Assembly (NCBI RefSeq): GCF_014646755.1
Contig: NZ_BMNW01000012.1
Coordinates: 1-64,000 of the forward strand
From: Pseudomonas asuensis
GTDB lineage: Bacteria; Pseudomonadota; Gammaproteobacteria; Pseudomonadales; Pseudomonadaceae
Reading direction: 5' to 3'
Length of the DNA stretch: 64,000 bases
The position numbers and the translations under genes were made by a program. The notes below the pieces were generated by a model. The model searched no databases and was not told the DNA's origin. It saw only the letters and a list, made by a program, of their open reading frames with translations. Below are positions 46,154-54,933 of this stretch, piece by piece; the stretch's first letter is position 1; the number at the start of each line of letters is the position of its first letter.

Positions 46154-46609
46154 TTAGGGGTGGAAAAGCTCAATCAATTCCATAGCCCCTGCAATGGGCA
46201 GCTCTCCTTCAAGCACAGCCAACGACCCCGTAGCCATGCTCAGCGGTTGCTGACGATTTCCGTACACCAAAAAACCCGCCAAATCACTAACGAAGGGATT
46301 ATGAGTAGCCAGCAGAATATTTCTGCCAGAAAGACTATCCAAATGATCGATAGCCTTACTGACATCATCATCAGGTGTTATCCAAGGTAAGGTAACAATA
46401 GGCTCCTTATACGCCAGAACTTCCTTTACCAGCTCAGCTGTCTGCTGAGCTCGAACGTATGGACTGGCATAAATCGCATCAATACCCTTCCCTAGCAGTC
46501 GTGCAGCGCTGCGTCTGACCTCATCACGCCCCTTCGCGGTCAACGGCCTGAACTCATCCCCTTCTGCACGAGGCTCAGCCTCGCCGTGCCGCAGCAACCA
46601 AAGCCTCAT
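46154..46609 (-). CDS. sixA: Phosphohistidine phosphatase (SixA)
   Basis: SixA removes phosphate from histidine on phosphotransfer proteins. The RHG motif is at the very start (MRLWLLRHGEAEPRA, His8), and the second His is in LLATHNPFVSDLAG. At 151 residues it has the short SixA length without a phosphoglycerate mutase extension. It overlaps the DUF4389 gene by four bases. Confidence 0.92.
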   Translation of the reverse strand: MRLWLLRHGEAEPRAEGDEFRPLTAKGRDEVRRSAARLLGKGIDAIYASPYVRAQQTAELVKEVLAYKEPIVTLPWITPDDDVSKAIDHLDSLSGRNILLATHNPFVSDLAGFLVYGNRQQPLSMATGSLAVLEGELPIAGAMELIELFHP

Positions 46610-46899
46610 ATCTGCTCCTCTTGTACAGTGGCCGTGCTAGCAGGCCAGTCAGCGATAGGCCATGGTTTTTCTTCCGTAGCAAACGTTCCAAAACGGACAA
46701 TCTGTGCCAGATAGCGGGAAAGATTTAAACCAAACTCACTCAATGCGTTACTTGGCCTGCCCTTAACGAGGCGGCAAACAAGCTGAACAACCACCACACC
46801 TGCAAAAATGTATTGAGCTACCAACCATACAAACAGAAAAAGCACCATCCAAATAAGACGCAGTGCCACGCTTTCGCGCTCATGGGTATCAGCTGACAT
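46606..46899 (-). CDS. DUF4389 family membrane protein
   Basis: A 97-residue protein with one strong hydrophobic segment (about residues 13-40, LIWMVLFLFVWLVAQYIFAGVVVVQLV), then the family pattern F.LNLSRYL.QI.RFGTFATEEKPWPIADWP. It is of unknown role but commonly found between gpsA and sixA in pseudomonads, as here. Overlaps and short gaps place the three genes in one operon. Confidence 0.88.
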   Translation of the reverse strand: MSADTHERESVALRLIWMVLFLFVWLVAQYIFAGVVVVQLVCRLVKGRPSNALSEFGLNLSRYLAQIVRFGTFATEEKPWPIADWPASTATVQEEQI

Positions 46900-46907
46900 A
46901 TCTTCTC

Positions 46908-47933
46908 CTAGGCTTCAGGGCCCATCGGCAAATAAAAATCGACATCGGTTTTAGGTTCTCCACGCATTAGCGCAGCAATGACCTGATCCAGAGTGCGAGA
47001 CTCAAATAGAACCGCATACAGGCCTTGCACCAGCGGCATATACACGCCTAGCTCATCAGCCTTTTCCTTCAAGACACGCAAGGTATTGACCCCCTCTGCA
47101 GTTTCACCCATTCGGGCAATAGCTGCCTCAAGCGTAAGGCCCTCGCCAAGCGCATGTCCTACCTGATAGTTGCGGCTTTTAGAAGACGAACAGGTGACGA
47201 TAAGATCACCTACTCCGGCCAACCCCATGAAAGTGGTGGGACTGGCGCCCTGCTGTACGGCGAATCGCGTCATTTCAGCCAGGGCGCGAGTGATCAGCAT
47301 GCTGCGTGTGTTTTCACCCATATTCAGTGCCGCGGCCAGCCCTGCCATGATGGCATACACATTTTTCAATGCCCCGGCCAACTCAACGCCTAGCCGATCA
47401 CGACTGGCATAGACTCTGAAAGTGCGACCATGCAAAATAGATTGCACCTGCTGACAGAGCGCTTCATCTTCACTGGCAATGACAGTAGCCGTCAGCGCAT
47501 GCTCTGCAATCTCTCGCGCCAGGTTTGGTCCTGAAATGACACCAATCCGTGCTTTTGGCGCAACTTCTTCAAGGATCTGACTCATCAACTTGAAGCTATG
47601 GGCTTCAATCCCCTTGGTTAGACTCACCAACGCCTTACCCGTCAGGCGGTCGGCTACCGGCGCAAGAACATGCCGTAAGGCGCTTGAGGGCAAAGCAACA
47701 AACACCATGTCGCATTCCAGGGCAAGATCAAGATCACATCCTGGCTCAACTAACTGATGCACCTTGATGCCTCTCAAGTAACGCGGATTCTCGCGAACTT
47801 GACGAATGGCTTCAGCCTGCTCAGGATCACGCATCCAGAGTCTTACAGGATGACCATTTTCCGCCAGCAGATTGGCCAGGGCCGTTCCAAAACTGCCACC
47901 ACCCAACACGGCTATAGGTTGCTTTACACTCAT
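46908..47933 (-). CDS. gpsA: NAD(P)-dependent glycerol-3-phosphate dehydrogenase (GpsA)
   Basis: GpsA reduces dihydroxyacetone phosphate to sn-glycerol-3-phosphate for phospholipid synthesis. The nucleotide loop ([16 protein letters not shown]), the VSLTKGIE lysine block, GPNLA.E and [21 protein letters not shown] are diagnostic. I use the ATG giving [12 protein letters not shown] (341 residues); an ATG four codons upstream lacks a ribosome site. Confidence 0.95.
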   Translation of the reverse strand: MSVKQPIAVLGGGSFGTALANLLAENGHPVRLWMRDPEQAEAIRQVRENPRYLRGIKVHQLVEPGCDLDLALECDMVFVALPSSALRHVLAPVADRLTGKALVSLTKGIEAHSFKLMSQILEEVAPKARIGVISGPNLAREIAEHALTATVIASEDEALCQQVQSILHGRTFRVYASRDRLGVELAGALKNVYAIMAGLAAALNMGENTRSMLITRALAEMTRFAVQQGASPTTFMGLAGVGDLIVTCSSSKSRNYQVGHALGEGLTLEAAIARMGETAEGVNTLRVLKEKADELGVYMPLVQGLYAVLFESRTLDQVIAALMRGEPKTDVDFYLPMGPEA

Positions 47934-48129
47934 CGGGTTATCCATTTATATCGCAATGTGCGACGGTATCTACATTATACGAAGCCCCTATTTAACATTC
48001 CGCCCTCTTTTATTGAACCATGTGTAATTCCGTATCCTTCTGCTATGAAGATGGACGTTAACCCCACAACGGCCAGAATGGCCTATTGTAGTAAGAGCAT
48101 CGAGCTCAAGGCTCACGGAGAACGCTCTA

Positions 48130-50016
48130 TTGGATAAGCGACGCGGCTGGGGCATACGTACCCGCACTTTAGCCATCAGCCTGGGACCTGCCCTGATTAT
48201 TACACTGGTACTGACGGGCTACTTCACATATGCGCGCCTTCAGGATTTGCATCACGAGCTCAGTCATACGGGCCAGCTGATTGCAATTCAATTGGCATCT
48301 GCGAGTGAGTATGGGGTTTCAACCGACAACCTTCCAATGCTGCGTAACCTTTTGGAAGCTACACTGGCGACCCGTTATGTTCGATTCATCGAAATCCGCG
48401 ACCGCCAAGAACGCATCATTATGTATGCGCATAATCCGCCCCCTAATGCACAATCGGCCTCGCAGGTAGAGATATTTCACGCCAGCATCAGCCGCTCTGG
48501 CACTCCGAATTCGAATGGATCCCTTGGCCGTGTTGCGGTAGGTGTGACCAACGAAGCCTTTCATGAGCGTCAACAAGCCATTTTGACGAAGGCCGGCGCA
48601 TTGGCTCTATTAGCCCTAGGGCTTACGTTTCTATTGGCCTGGCGCCTGGCTAAACGCCTTTCAGCGCCGCTGAGCGACATGGGACGCACTGTCAATGCCA
48701 TTCGTGCGGGTGACTATCACAGCCGCCTGCCGGTATCGGACAACTCCGAAATGGGCGTTCTGGCACATCTGATCAACGACCTTGCACAGGCCTTGCAACG
48801 GGCCAGCGAAGAGCAGCAACGCAGCATCGATCAACTGGTTGCAGCACGCGAAGAAGCCGAGCAAGCGAACCGGGCCAAATCAGACTTTTTAGCCATGATG
48901 AGCCATGAGCTTCGTACGCCACTCAACGGCGTCCTGGGCATGCTGCAGCTTCTCGAGACAACAGAGCAGTCTAGCGAGCAAAGCGAATACACAAGCCTTG
49001 CTACTGAATCTACAGAGCATCTATTGAAAGTGATCAATGATGTCTTGGATTTTTCACGCATCGAGCGTGGCGCCCTGGAATTAGAAAGCATACCGTTCAA
49101 TCTGGCTGACCTGATTACAGGATCAGTACAAGTCTTTCAGCACAGCGCAACACAGCGTGGGCTGCATCTGACACTCGAAGGCGCTGAAAATATGGAACGC
49201 CTTGAGGTTACTGGAGATCCAACGCGGCTAAGGCAGATCCTCGTCAATCTGGTTGGAAATGCACTTAAATTTACAGAAAGCGGCTCCATTGGGGTGAAAT
49301 GCCATTGCCAGCCGCTGGATGAACGCCTGCTTTGGCTCACCTGCTCCGTACATGATAGTGGCATAGGTATTTCAGCTGAACAGCTAGAGCGTATGTTTGA
49401 TGCGTTTCAACAGGCTGATCCAACTATTAGCCGACGCTACGGTGGCACAGGCCTGGGGCTTTCGATCGCCCGCACACTTGCGGAGCGAATGGGGGGCTCA
49501 CTGCATGCCATGAGTCAGGAAAGCCAAGGATCGACCTTTACGCTTGAACTGCCCCTTCCATTCCGGCATGTCAAGCAGACAGAGCGTAACCAATCACCCA
49601 TTCAGGAGGTTCAGGTTAACGGCTTGAACGTCCTGCTGGTCGAAGATAACCCCGTCAATCAGACAGTTATCGAAGCCATGTTACGCAGCCTAGGGTATCA
49701 TATCACCATCGCGGGGGATGGTGCCCAGGCGGTAAGTCTGGCCGAGCAGCAGTCTTTTAGTGCAATTCTCATGGATTGTCGGCTGCCGGTACTGGATGGT
49801 TACCAAGCTACTCGCTTGATCCGCCAACAGTCAGCTGGGCCTGCTGTTCCTATTATCGCGCTAACGGCCAATGCGCTGCAGGGAGATCGGGAAAATTGCC
49901 TGGCCGCAGGAATGAATGACTACCTGGCAAAACCCTTCAAGCGCGCTGACCTTCAGCAGATGCTGCAGCGCTGGATTAGCCAGCCCGATCGATCCCAAGG
50001 AGCAGCGTCCTTGTAA
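48130..50016 (+). CDS. Hybrid sensor histidine kinase (PA1611-like)
   Basis: Two membrane helices (about residues 13-33 and 152-171) flank a periplasmic domain of about 115 residues; a HAMP domain (about 172-225), HisKA (H259 in MMSHELRTPLNG), HATPase (N-box near 373-381, DSGIGI, GGTGLGL) and a receiver (VEDNPVNQ, phospho-acceptor D549 in LMDCRLPVLDGY) follow. No Hpt domain is present, so phosphate probably passes to a separate HptB-type protein. Translation starts at TTG with GGAGAA upstream. In P. aeruginosa the homologous gene, between gpsA and fabA, encodes a kinase that binds RetS and affects the Gac/Rsm switch. Confidence 0.9.
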   Translation: MDKRRGWGIRTRTLAISLGPALIITLVLTGYFTYARLQDLHHELSHTGQLIAIQLASASEYGVSTDNLPMLRNLLEATLATRYVRFIEIRDRQERIIMYAHNPPPNAQSASQVEIFHASISRSGTPNSNGSLGRVAVGVTNEAFHERQQAILTKAGALALLALGLTFLLAWRLAKRLSAPLSDMGRTVNAIRAGDYHSRLPVSDNSEMGVLAHLINDLAQALQRASEEQQRSIDQLVAAREEAEQANRAKSDFLAMMSHELRTPLNGVLGMLQLLETTEQSSEQSEYTSLATESTEHLLKVINDVLDFSRIERGALELESIPFNLADLITGSVQVFQHSATQRGLHLTLEGAENMERLEVTGDPTRLRQILVNLVGNALKFTESGSIGVKCHCQPLDERLLWLTCSVHDSGIGISAEQLERMFDAFQQADPTISRRYGGTGLGLSIARTLAERMGGSLHAMSQESQGSTFTLELPLPFRHVKQTERNQSPIQEVQVNGLNVLLVEDNPVNQTVIEAMLRSLGYHITIAGDGAQAVSLAEQQSFSAILMDCRLPVLDGYQATRLIRQQSAGPAVPIIALTANALQGDRENCLAAGMNDYLAKPFKRADLQQMLQRWISQPDRSQGAASL

Positions 50017-50196
50017 TCGAAGATGCATCACTATTGGAGTATTTGATCTCCAACGTGCACAATTCGTCTTTCGCGAGGTTTTACCGCCTCGCTGTGACTT
50101 TCAAAATGGCTTGGCTGTCTATGTGGTGGCTGTCTAATAGCGAGAGCGACATTATAATCGCCGACATTGATCACCAGGCCAGCTACAGGAGCTTGC

Positions 50197-50712
50197 ATGA
50201 CCAAACAACACGCCTTCACCCACGAAGACTTGCTGCGCTGCAGCCGTGGCGAGCTATTCGGTCCGGGTAATGCGCAACTGCCCGCCCCAAACATGCTGAT
50301 GATTGACCGTATTACTCATATCAGCGATGTAGGCGGCAAGTACGGTAAGGGTGAACTGGTCGCCGAGCTGGATATCAATCCAGACCTCTGGTTCTTTAAA
50401 TGCCATTTCGAAGGTGACCCGGTAATGCCGGGCTGCCTGGGTTTGGATGCCATGTGGCAACTGGTAGGCTTCTACCTTGGCTGGCAGGGTAACCCCGGCC
50501 GCGGCCGAGCGCTGGGCTCGGGAGAAGTCAAGTTTTTTGGCCAAGTCCTGCCCACAGCCAAGAAAGTGACCTACAACATACATATCAAGCGTACCATCAC
50601 ACGTTCGCTGATCCTTGCCATCGCAGATGGTACGGTCAGCGTTGATGGTCGCGAAATTTACTCGGCCGAAGGTCTTCGTGTCGGCCTATTCACTTCAACA
50701 GAAAGTTTCTAA
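50197..50712 (+). CDS. fabA: 3-hydroxydecanoyl-ACP dehydratase/isomerase (FabA)
   Basis: FabA dehydrates 3-hydroxydecanoyl-ACP and isomerises the trans-2 to the cis-3 double bond, starting unsaturated fatty acid synthesis. The active-site residues His70 ([14 protein letters not shown]) and Asp84 (LGLDAMWQ) are at their standard positions when I start at MTKQHAF, which has AGGAG upstream. The length of 171 residues is exact for the family. fabB follows after 12 bases. Confidence 0.97.
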   Translation: MTKQHAFTHEDLLRCSRGELFGPGNAQLPAPNMLMIDRITHISDVGGKYGKGELVAELDINPDLWFFKCHFEGDPVMPGCLGLDAMWQLVGFYLGWQGNPGRGRALGSGEVKFFGQVLPTAKKVTYNIHIKRTITRSLILAIADGTVSVDGREIYSAEGLRVGLFTSTESF

Positions 50713-50724
50713 GGGTCTTTCCGC

Positions 50725-51942
50725 ATGCGTCGCGTCGTGATCACCGGCTTGGGCATCGTTTCCTGCCTCGGCAATGACAAAGACACCGTTTCCGCCAACC
50801 TGCGCGCAGGTCGTCCCGGCATTCGTTTCAATCCGGAATATGCCGAAATGGGGCTTCGCAGCCAAGTGTCCGGGTCCGTCGACCTGAACCTAGAAGAGCT
50901 GATCGACCGCAAGGTCAAGCGCTTCGTAGGTGATGCAGCTGCCTATGCCTATTTGGCTATGGAACAGGCTGTTAAAGACTCAGGCTTGACCGAAGAGCAG
51001 GTTTCAAATCCACGCACCGGCCTAATTGCCGGCTCTGGGGGCGCTTCCACGTTCAACCAGATGGAAGCGTTGGATATCCTGCGTGAAAAAGGTGTAAAGC
51101 GCGTTGGCCCTTATCGGGTAACCCGCACCATGAGCAGTACGGTTTCCGCCTGTCTTGCAACTCCATTCAAGATCAAGGGCCTGAACTACTCCGTAGCGTC
51201 TGCCTGCGCCACCAGTGCTCACTGTATTGGCCTGGCCATGGAGCAGATTCAGCTTGGCAAACAGGACGTCGTATTTGCTGGCGGCGGTGAAGAGGAACAC
51301 TGGTCTCAGTCCTTCCTGTTTGATGCCATGGGCGCCCTTTCCAGCCAGTACAACGAAACGCCTGAAAAGGCTTCTCGTGCGTACGACGCCAACCGTGACG
51401 GCTTCGTCATCGCGGGCGGTGGCGGCATGGTTGTGGTTGAAGAGCTGGAGCACGCCCTTGCACGCGGCGCCAAAATCTATGCAGAAATCGTAGGATACGG
51501 TGCAACATCTGACGGTTATGACATGGTCGCCCCAAGTGGCGAAGGCGCTGCACGCTGCATGCGCCAGGCGATGTCTACAGTAGATGCACCGATCGACTAC
51601 CTGAATACTCATGGCACCTCTACTCCAGTGGGCGACGTTGCCGAGATCAAAGCGGTACGTGAAGTCTTTGGCGACAAGGCTCCTGCTATTAGTTCTACCA
51701 AAAGCCTTTCGGGTCACTCACTGGGTGCTGCCGGTGTCCATGAAGCTATCTACTGCATGTTGATGATGGAAGGTAACTTCATTGCTGGCTCCGCCAACAT
51801 TGATGAGCTCGACCCTCAAGTAGCAGATCTGCCAGTTCTTCGCGAAACTCGCGAGAATGCCAAGCTGGACGTCGTCATGAGTAACAGCTTTGGTTTTGGC
51901 GGCACCAACGCTACGCTGATCCTCAAGCGTTGGAACAGTTGA
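50725..51942 (+). CDS. fabB: 3-oxoacyl-ACP synthase I (FabB)
   Basis: FabB elongates the cis-unsaturated acyl-ACP made by FabA. The catalytic triad is Cys161 ([12 protein letters not shown]), His296 ([13 protein letters not shown]) and His331 ([11 protein letters not shown]). The N-terminus [17 protein letters not shown] is typical. The length of 405 residues is standard. The gene forms the fabAB operon and ends at a strong terminator. Confidence 0.97.
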   Translation: MRRVVITGLGIVSCLGNDKDTVSANLRAGRPGIRFNPEYAEMGLRSQVSGSVDLNLEELIDRKVKRFVGDAAAYAYLAMEQAVKDSGLTEEQVSNPRTGLIAGSGGASTFNQMEALDILREKGVKRVGPYRVTRTMSSTVSACLATPFKIKGLNYSVASACATSAHCIGLAMEQIQLGKQDVVFAGGGEEEHWSQSFLFDAMGALSSQYNETPEKASRAYDANRDGFVIAGGGGMVVVEELEHALARGAKIYAEIVGYGATSDGYDMVAPSGEGAARCMRQAMSTVDAPIDYLNTHGTSTPVGDVAEIKAVREVFGDKAPAISSTKSLSGHSLGAAGVHEAIYCMLMMEGNFIAGSANIDELDPQVADLPVLRETRENAKLDVVMSNSFGFGGTNATLILKRWNS

Positions 51943-51964
51943 TTAGGCAAGTGCTATAGCGTCT

Positions 51965-51995
51965 AAAAAAGCCCGCACAATGTGCGGGCTTTTTT
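51965..51995 (+). terminator. Terminator of fabAB
   Basis: A long perfect stem (aaaaaagcccgcaca / tgtgcgggctttttt) around a single base ends in a T-run. In practice the loop would open to five bases. Confidence 0.92.
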
Positions 51996-52169
51996 ACAGC
52001 TAAAACATGACCTTAGACGAATTTTTTAAAAATTTAGCCTATGGCTGAATCGATTTCTGCGCGTTTCATAATTATTATTTCGCGCTGATTGAACCGAAAC
52101 GGCTTGGATCAATCATATGCGAGCTTTAAACGGGCGTTTATTTGAGTCGCCTACCCTTTTGGAGAGAAG

Positions 52170-53402
52170 ATGAATAATTCCAACGAAGTTCCAAATTATA
52201 GAGGCCCTCTGTCGGTACTTACCGTACTGTTCTTCATGTGGGGATTGATTACCTCACTGAACGATATTCTGGTTCCTCACCTCAAGGCTGTATTCACGCT
52301 GAGCTATGTTCAAGCCTCGATGATTCAGTTCTGTTTCTTTACCGCATACTTCATCGTCTCGTTTCCAGCGGGTCGCCTGGTTGAGGGGCTTGGCTACAAG
52401 AAGGGAATTATTTTTGGCTTGTGCGCAGCCGCTGTCGGCTGCTTGCTCTTTTATCCAGCAGCCGGCGCACACTCTTACGCCTTCTTCCTGCTAGCCCTGT
52501 TTGTGCTGGCTGGCGGCATTACCATATTGCAGGTAGCCGCTAACCCCTACGTTACCGTGCTAGGCAAGCCTGAAACCGCCGCAAGCCGTTTGACGCTTAC
52601 TCAAGCTTTCAACTCCCTGGGCACTACAGTAGGCCCGCTGATTGGCGCCGTGACCATTCTGGCGCTGGTTGAGCACAGTACGGATGCGTCCTCGGTACAG
52701 ATGCCTTATGTCATCCTGGCCGGTATGCTTCTAGCAATTGCCGTGATCATCAGCTTCATCAAGCTACCCCAGATCAAGGGCGGCAACGATGAAGTTCAAC
52801 CTCAGAACACCACTCCGAAGCAAGAAGCCAAAAGCGTCTGGCAATATAAGCATCTTCTTCTAGGGGTTGTTGGTATCTTCATGTATGTAGGCTCCGAAGT
52901 ATCCATCGGCACCTACCTCATCAGCCTAATGGAGAGCCCTGACGTTGCAGGCCTGTCAAGCGATGTTGCTGGTCGTTACTTGGCGCTGTACTGGGGTGGC
53001 GCAATGGTTGGCCGCTTTATTGGTGGCGTGGTCATGGCCCGTGTGAGACCCAACTACGTACTCGCCTTCAATAGCATTGCAAACGTTGTGTTGCTGGCAA
53101 TTGCCATGGCAGTAAGCGGCAAGGTGGCAATGTGGGCCTTGCTATGCATGGGCCTGTTTAACTCCATCATGTTCCCGACTATTTTCTCCCTGGCTCTGGA
53201 TGGCCTAGGCAAGTTCACCGGCAAAGGCTCTGGCCTCCTGTGCATGGGCATTGTTGGCGGTGCACTGATTCCGTTTATTCAGGCTATGTTTGCTGACTCT
53301 CTCGGTCTTCTGATGTCGTTCTTCGTCCCGATGGTAGGCTACGTCTATATTCTGTTCTACGGCTTGAAAGGCTATCGCACCAAGCCTGTAACCGCTCACT
53401 AA
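52170..53402 (+). CDS. Sugar:proton symporter, FucP family
   Basis: A twelve-helix major facilitator of 410 residues. FFMWGLITSLNDILVPHLK near residue 21-39, QFCFFTAYFIVSFPAGRLVEGLGYKKG near 55-81 and ANPYVTVLG near 124-132 are the FucP signature. The family carries L-fucose, glucose/galactose or N-acetylglucosamine; the sugar cannot be told. No catabolic enzyme, regulator or other sugar gene is nearby, so it stands alone with its own promoter region and terminator. Confidence 0.88.
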   Translation: MNNSNEVPNYRGPLSVLTVLFFMWGLITSLNDILVPHLKAVFTLSYVQASMIQFCFFTAYFIVSFPAGRLVEGLGYKKGIIFGLCAAAVGCLLFYPAAGAHSYAFFLLALFVLAGGITILQVAANPYVTVLGKPETAASRLTLTQAFNSLGTTVGPLIGAVTILALVEHSTDASSVQMPYVILAGMLLAIAVIISFIKLPQIKGGNDEVQPQNTTPKQEAKSVWQYKHLLLGVVGIFMYVGSEVSIGTYLISLMESPDVAGLSSDVAGRYLALYWGGAMVGRFIGGVVMARVRPNYVLAFNSIANVVLLAIAMAVSGKVAMWALLCMGLFNSIMFPTIFSLALDGLGKFTGKGSGLLCMGIVGGALIPFIQAMFADSLGLLMSFFVPMVGYVYILFYGLKGYRTKPVTAH

Positions 53403-53406
53403 GCCT

Positions 53407-53439
53407 AAAAAGGCTGGCTCTTTAGCCAGCCTTTTTTTT
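53407..53439 (+). terminator. Terminator of the sugar symporter gene
   Basis: A stem of 12 bp (aaaaggctggct / agccagcctttt) with a four-base loop is followed by eight T residues. Confidence 0.92.
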
Positions 53440-53450
53440 GCCTTAAAAAA

Positions 53451-53478
53451 GAGCAAAAAAAAGGCGACCGAAGTCGCC
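53451..53478 (-). terminator. Terminator of the ccoM-like gene
   Basis: On the minus strand GGCGAC-TTCG-GTCGCC forms a 6-bp stem with an extra-stable C(UUCG)G loop, followed by eight T residues. It lies 31 bases past the stop of the tiny gene and faces the symporter terminator. Confidence 0.85.
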
Positions 53479-53509
53479 CAAGTGCCTTGCGTGCCCTTTA
53501 TCTGGAAGG

Positions 53510-53617
53510 TCAGGGCTTATGCATATCCTTCCAAACGATAAAACCTACAACTGCAACAAACAATAATACTGAGATCAAAGCGCCAACACCTGTTGTGACA
53601 ACATCATCAATAAACAT
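53510..53617 (-). CDS. ccoM: Tiny membrane protein resembling cbb3 oxidase subunit CcoM
   Basis: A 35-residue frame (MFIDDVVTTGVGALISVL..., ending VWKDMHKP) is one membrane helix with a short acidic N-terminus and a basic W-K-D-x-H-K tail. As I recall them, the small CcoM subunits that stabilise cbb3 oxidases in pseudomonads share the MF.D.VV..GV start and the [IV]WKD.HK end. An Anr/FNR-type box 60 bases upstream and a dedicated terminator support a real, oxygen-controlled gene. It is far from any ccoNOQP genes in this window, as reported for CcoM. The ribosome site is weak (AGAGATC). Confidence 0.72.
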   Translation of the reverse strand: MFIDDVVTTGVGALISVLLFVAVVGFIVWKDMHKP

Positions 53618-53677
53618 GGTGATGATCTCTGCAGCGAAGCAATGGATATACGTTAAACCAGAGCCAGCTTGGGGTTA

Positions 53678-53691
53678 TTGACCTCAGTCAA
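53678..53691 (-). promoter_or_regulatory. Anr/FNR-type box upstream of the ccoM-like gene
   Basis: TTGAC-N4-GTCAA is a perfect inverted repeat and a close match to the Anr box TTGAT-N4-ATCAA. Its centre is 67 bases before the ATG. A -10-like TATATC (minus strand, 53645-53650) follows at the distance of a class II Anr promoter (box centred near -41.5). Confidence 0.7.
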
Positions 53692-53718
53692 TAGTTGGGC
53701 AGGTAAGTAATTTGACAC

Positions 53719-53877
53719 TCAACGCTTCTTAGGCTTTGACTTGCCTTTCTTTTTTGTTTTCGTTAATGGCAGCGCCTGTTCGAATGCCTGACGCATTTCA
53801 TTCAGTCGTTTTTCATTCAAGTCATGGATGCGCTTGCTGCGTTCAGAAGTAAAATCAATCAGGTTGTTATCGCTCAC
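53719..53877 (-). CDS. Small basic protein coupled to alkB
   Basis: The GTG start overlaps the alkB stop (GTGA), giving 52 residues; upstream residues in this frame lie inside alkB and are not protein-like. The sequence (VSDNNLIDFTSERSKRIHDLNEKR, then LNEMRQAFEQALP) is one long charged helix with a Lys-rich tail (KTKKKGKSKPKKR). I recall it as a conserved pseudomonad hypothetical. A nucleic-acid contact via the basic tail is conceivable, but no function is known. Confidence 0.8.
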   Translation of the reverse strand: MSDNNLIDFTSERSKRIHDLNEKRLNEMRQAFEQALPLTKTKKKGKSKPKKR

Positions 53878-54455
53878 GTTCGTATCCAACGAAAAGTAAG
53901 ATTGAGTCGAGGAGATATTGATCGCATTGTTCGGGCAACTTGATGCTGCCAATAATGCTGTGTAGCTCCTCGCATGATTAAAAGCGAACCATGTGTAAGC
54001 TCAATGGAATGCTCGATACGTTGTGCGCCACGTCGACGTAGATCAAAACGCCGCGCCACCCCCAAACTCAATGAAGCAATGGTGGGATTTTTGCCTAGAA
54101 CAGCTTCATTATCACTGTGCCATCCCATGGCATCCTGGCCGTTACGATAGTAGTTAATCAAGACACCATTAAACGGGTGCTCACAAAACTGACTTACTCG
54201 ACCACGGATCTCATCAAGAAGAGCTGTCCAGGGTAATGAAGGATGTGCAAGGCTGGAATACTCATAATCGATTCCAGGGTCACTATACCAAGCTACCAGC
54301 CGAGGCGTTGAATAGCTTTTGCCGTATACACGTACCTGCGGTTGCTCCCAGGGTGTTTGCCTGATCAACTCTATCAGCCAGTCATTGGCTTCTCCAGAAG
54401 CAACCCAATGCTCATAAAACAATATATCGGCATCGGGCAAATCAACCTGGATCAT
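53874..54455 (-). CDS. alkB: AlkB-type 2-oxoglutarate/Fe(II) dioxygenase
   Basis: AlkB-family enzymes remove alkyl groups from damaged bases by oxidation. The iron ligands are His113 and Asp115 (MGWHSDNEAVLG) and His171 (HYWQHQV); Arg183 and Arg189 (PRLNLTFR) bind 2-oxoglutarate. At 193 residues it resembles the shorter AlkB-like proteins related to ALKBH2/3 rather than E. coli AlkB. It shares a GTGA junction with the small basic gene, so the two are cotranslated. Confidence 0.92.
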   Translation of the reverse strand: MIQVDLPDADILFYEHWVASGEANDWLIELIRQTPWEQPQVRVYGKSYSTPRLVAWYSDPGIDYEYSSLAHPSLPWTALLDEIRGRVSQFCEHPFNGVLINYYRNGQDAMGWHSDNEAVLGKNPTIASLSLGVARRFDLRRRGAQRIEHSIELTHGSLLIMRGATQHYWQHQVARTMRSISPRLNLTFRWIRT

Positions 54456-54551
54456 GGCGCCCCTTGGATCACTAATCGTTGTGTTTTCAGCACGATCTTA
54501 GCCAAGCGGTTACAAACCAGCATATATAGCTTGATAGAACCTAACCGGCAC

Positions 54552-54818
54552 CTAAACTTTGATATCGACACACTGCCCTTTTTCGGAAGGTTCCATCAAT
54601 GCTTCGGCACGCTCATCTGGCAACGAAACCTGCAGTGCACGCCTGCGCTTACGGCGCTTTTCACTCTCCTGCTCCAGTTTCTGCTCATCCAGTACTGACT
54701 GAAAGCCTGCTTCCTTTGAATGAGCAACAGCCGTTACCGGAGCGATGTCTGGTCGAGGCTTTACTGAATCATGCTGTGTGGTAACCGGAATCAAGGCTTG
54801 TGGAATCGGGGGTAACAT
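54552..54818 (-). CDS. Small conserved pseudomonad protein of unknown function
   Basis: An 88-residue, Pro-rich and then strongly charged protein (MLPPIPQALIPVTTQ..., then EQKLEQESEKRRKRRRALQVSL). Similar small proteins precede rapA on the opposite strand in other pseudomonads, sometimes with an unfounded dehydrogenase label. No domain, signal peptide or membrane helix is seen. It is divergent from rapA. Confidence 0.78.
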   Translation of the reverse strand: MLPPIPQALIPVTTQHDSVKPRPDIAPVTAVAHSKEAGFQSVLDEQKLEQESEKRRKRRRALQVSLPDERAEALMEPSEKGQCVDIKV

Positions 54819-54933
54819 CGACTTATCCTCTCACGAGATACCTATTGAAAGTTTTTATGCCATTAGGCTTTGGCCTCAGCGGGCGCATTCGTTAACATAA
54901 CCGGCTTTTTGAATGGGCGGGAGAAGCTATTAC

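Noticed and set aside
51022-51717. 231-codon frame antisense to fabB
   Set aside because: fabB is certain on the plus strand and the antisense product has no recognisable features.
53487-53681. 64-codon plus-strand frame between the symporter and alkB
   Set aside because: It runs antisense through the ccoM-like gene and its Anr box and starts inside that gene's terminator region. The minus-strand reading has far better signals.
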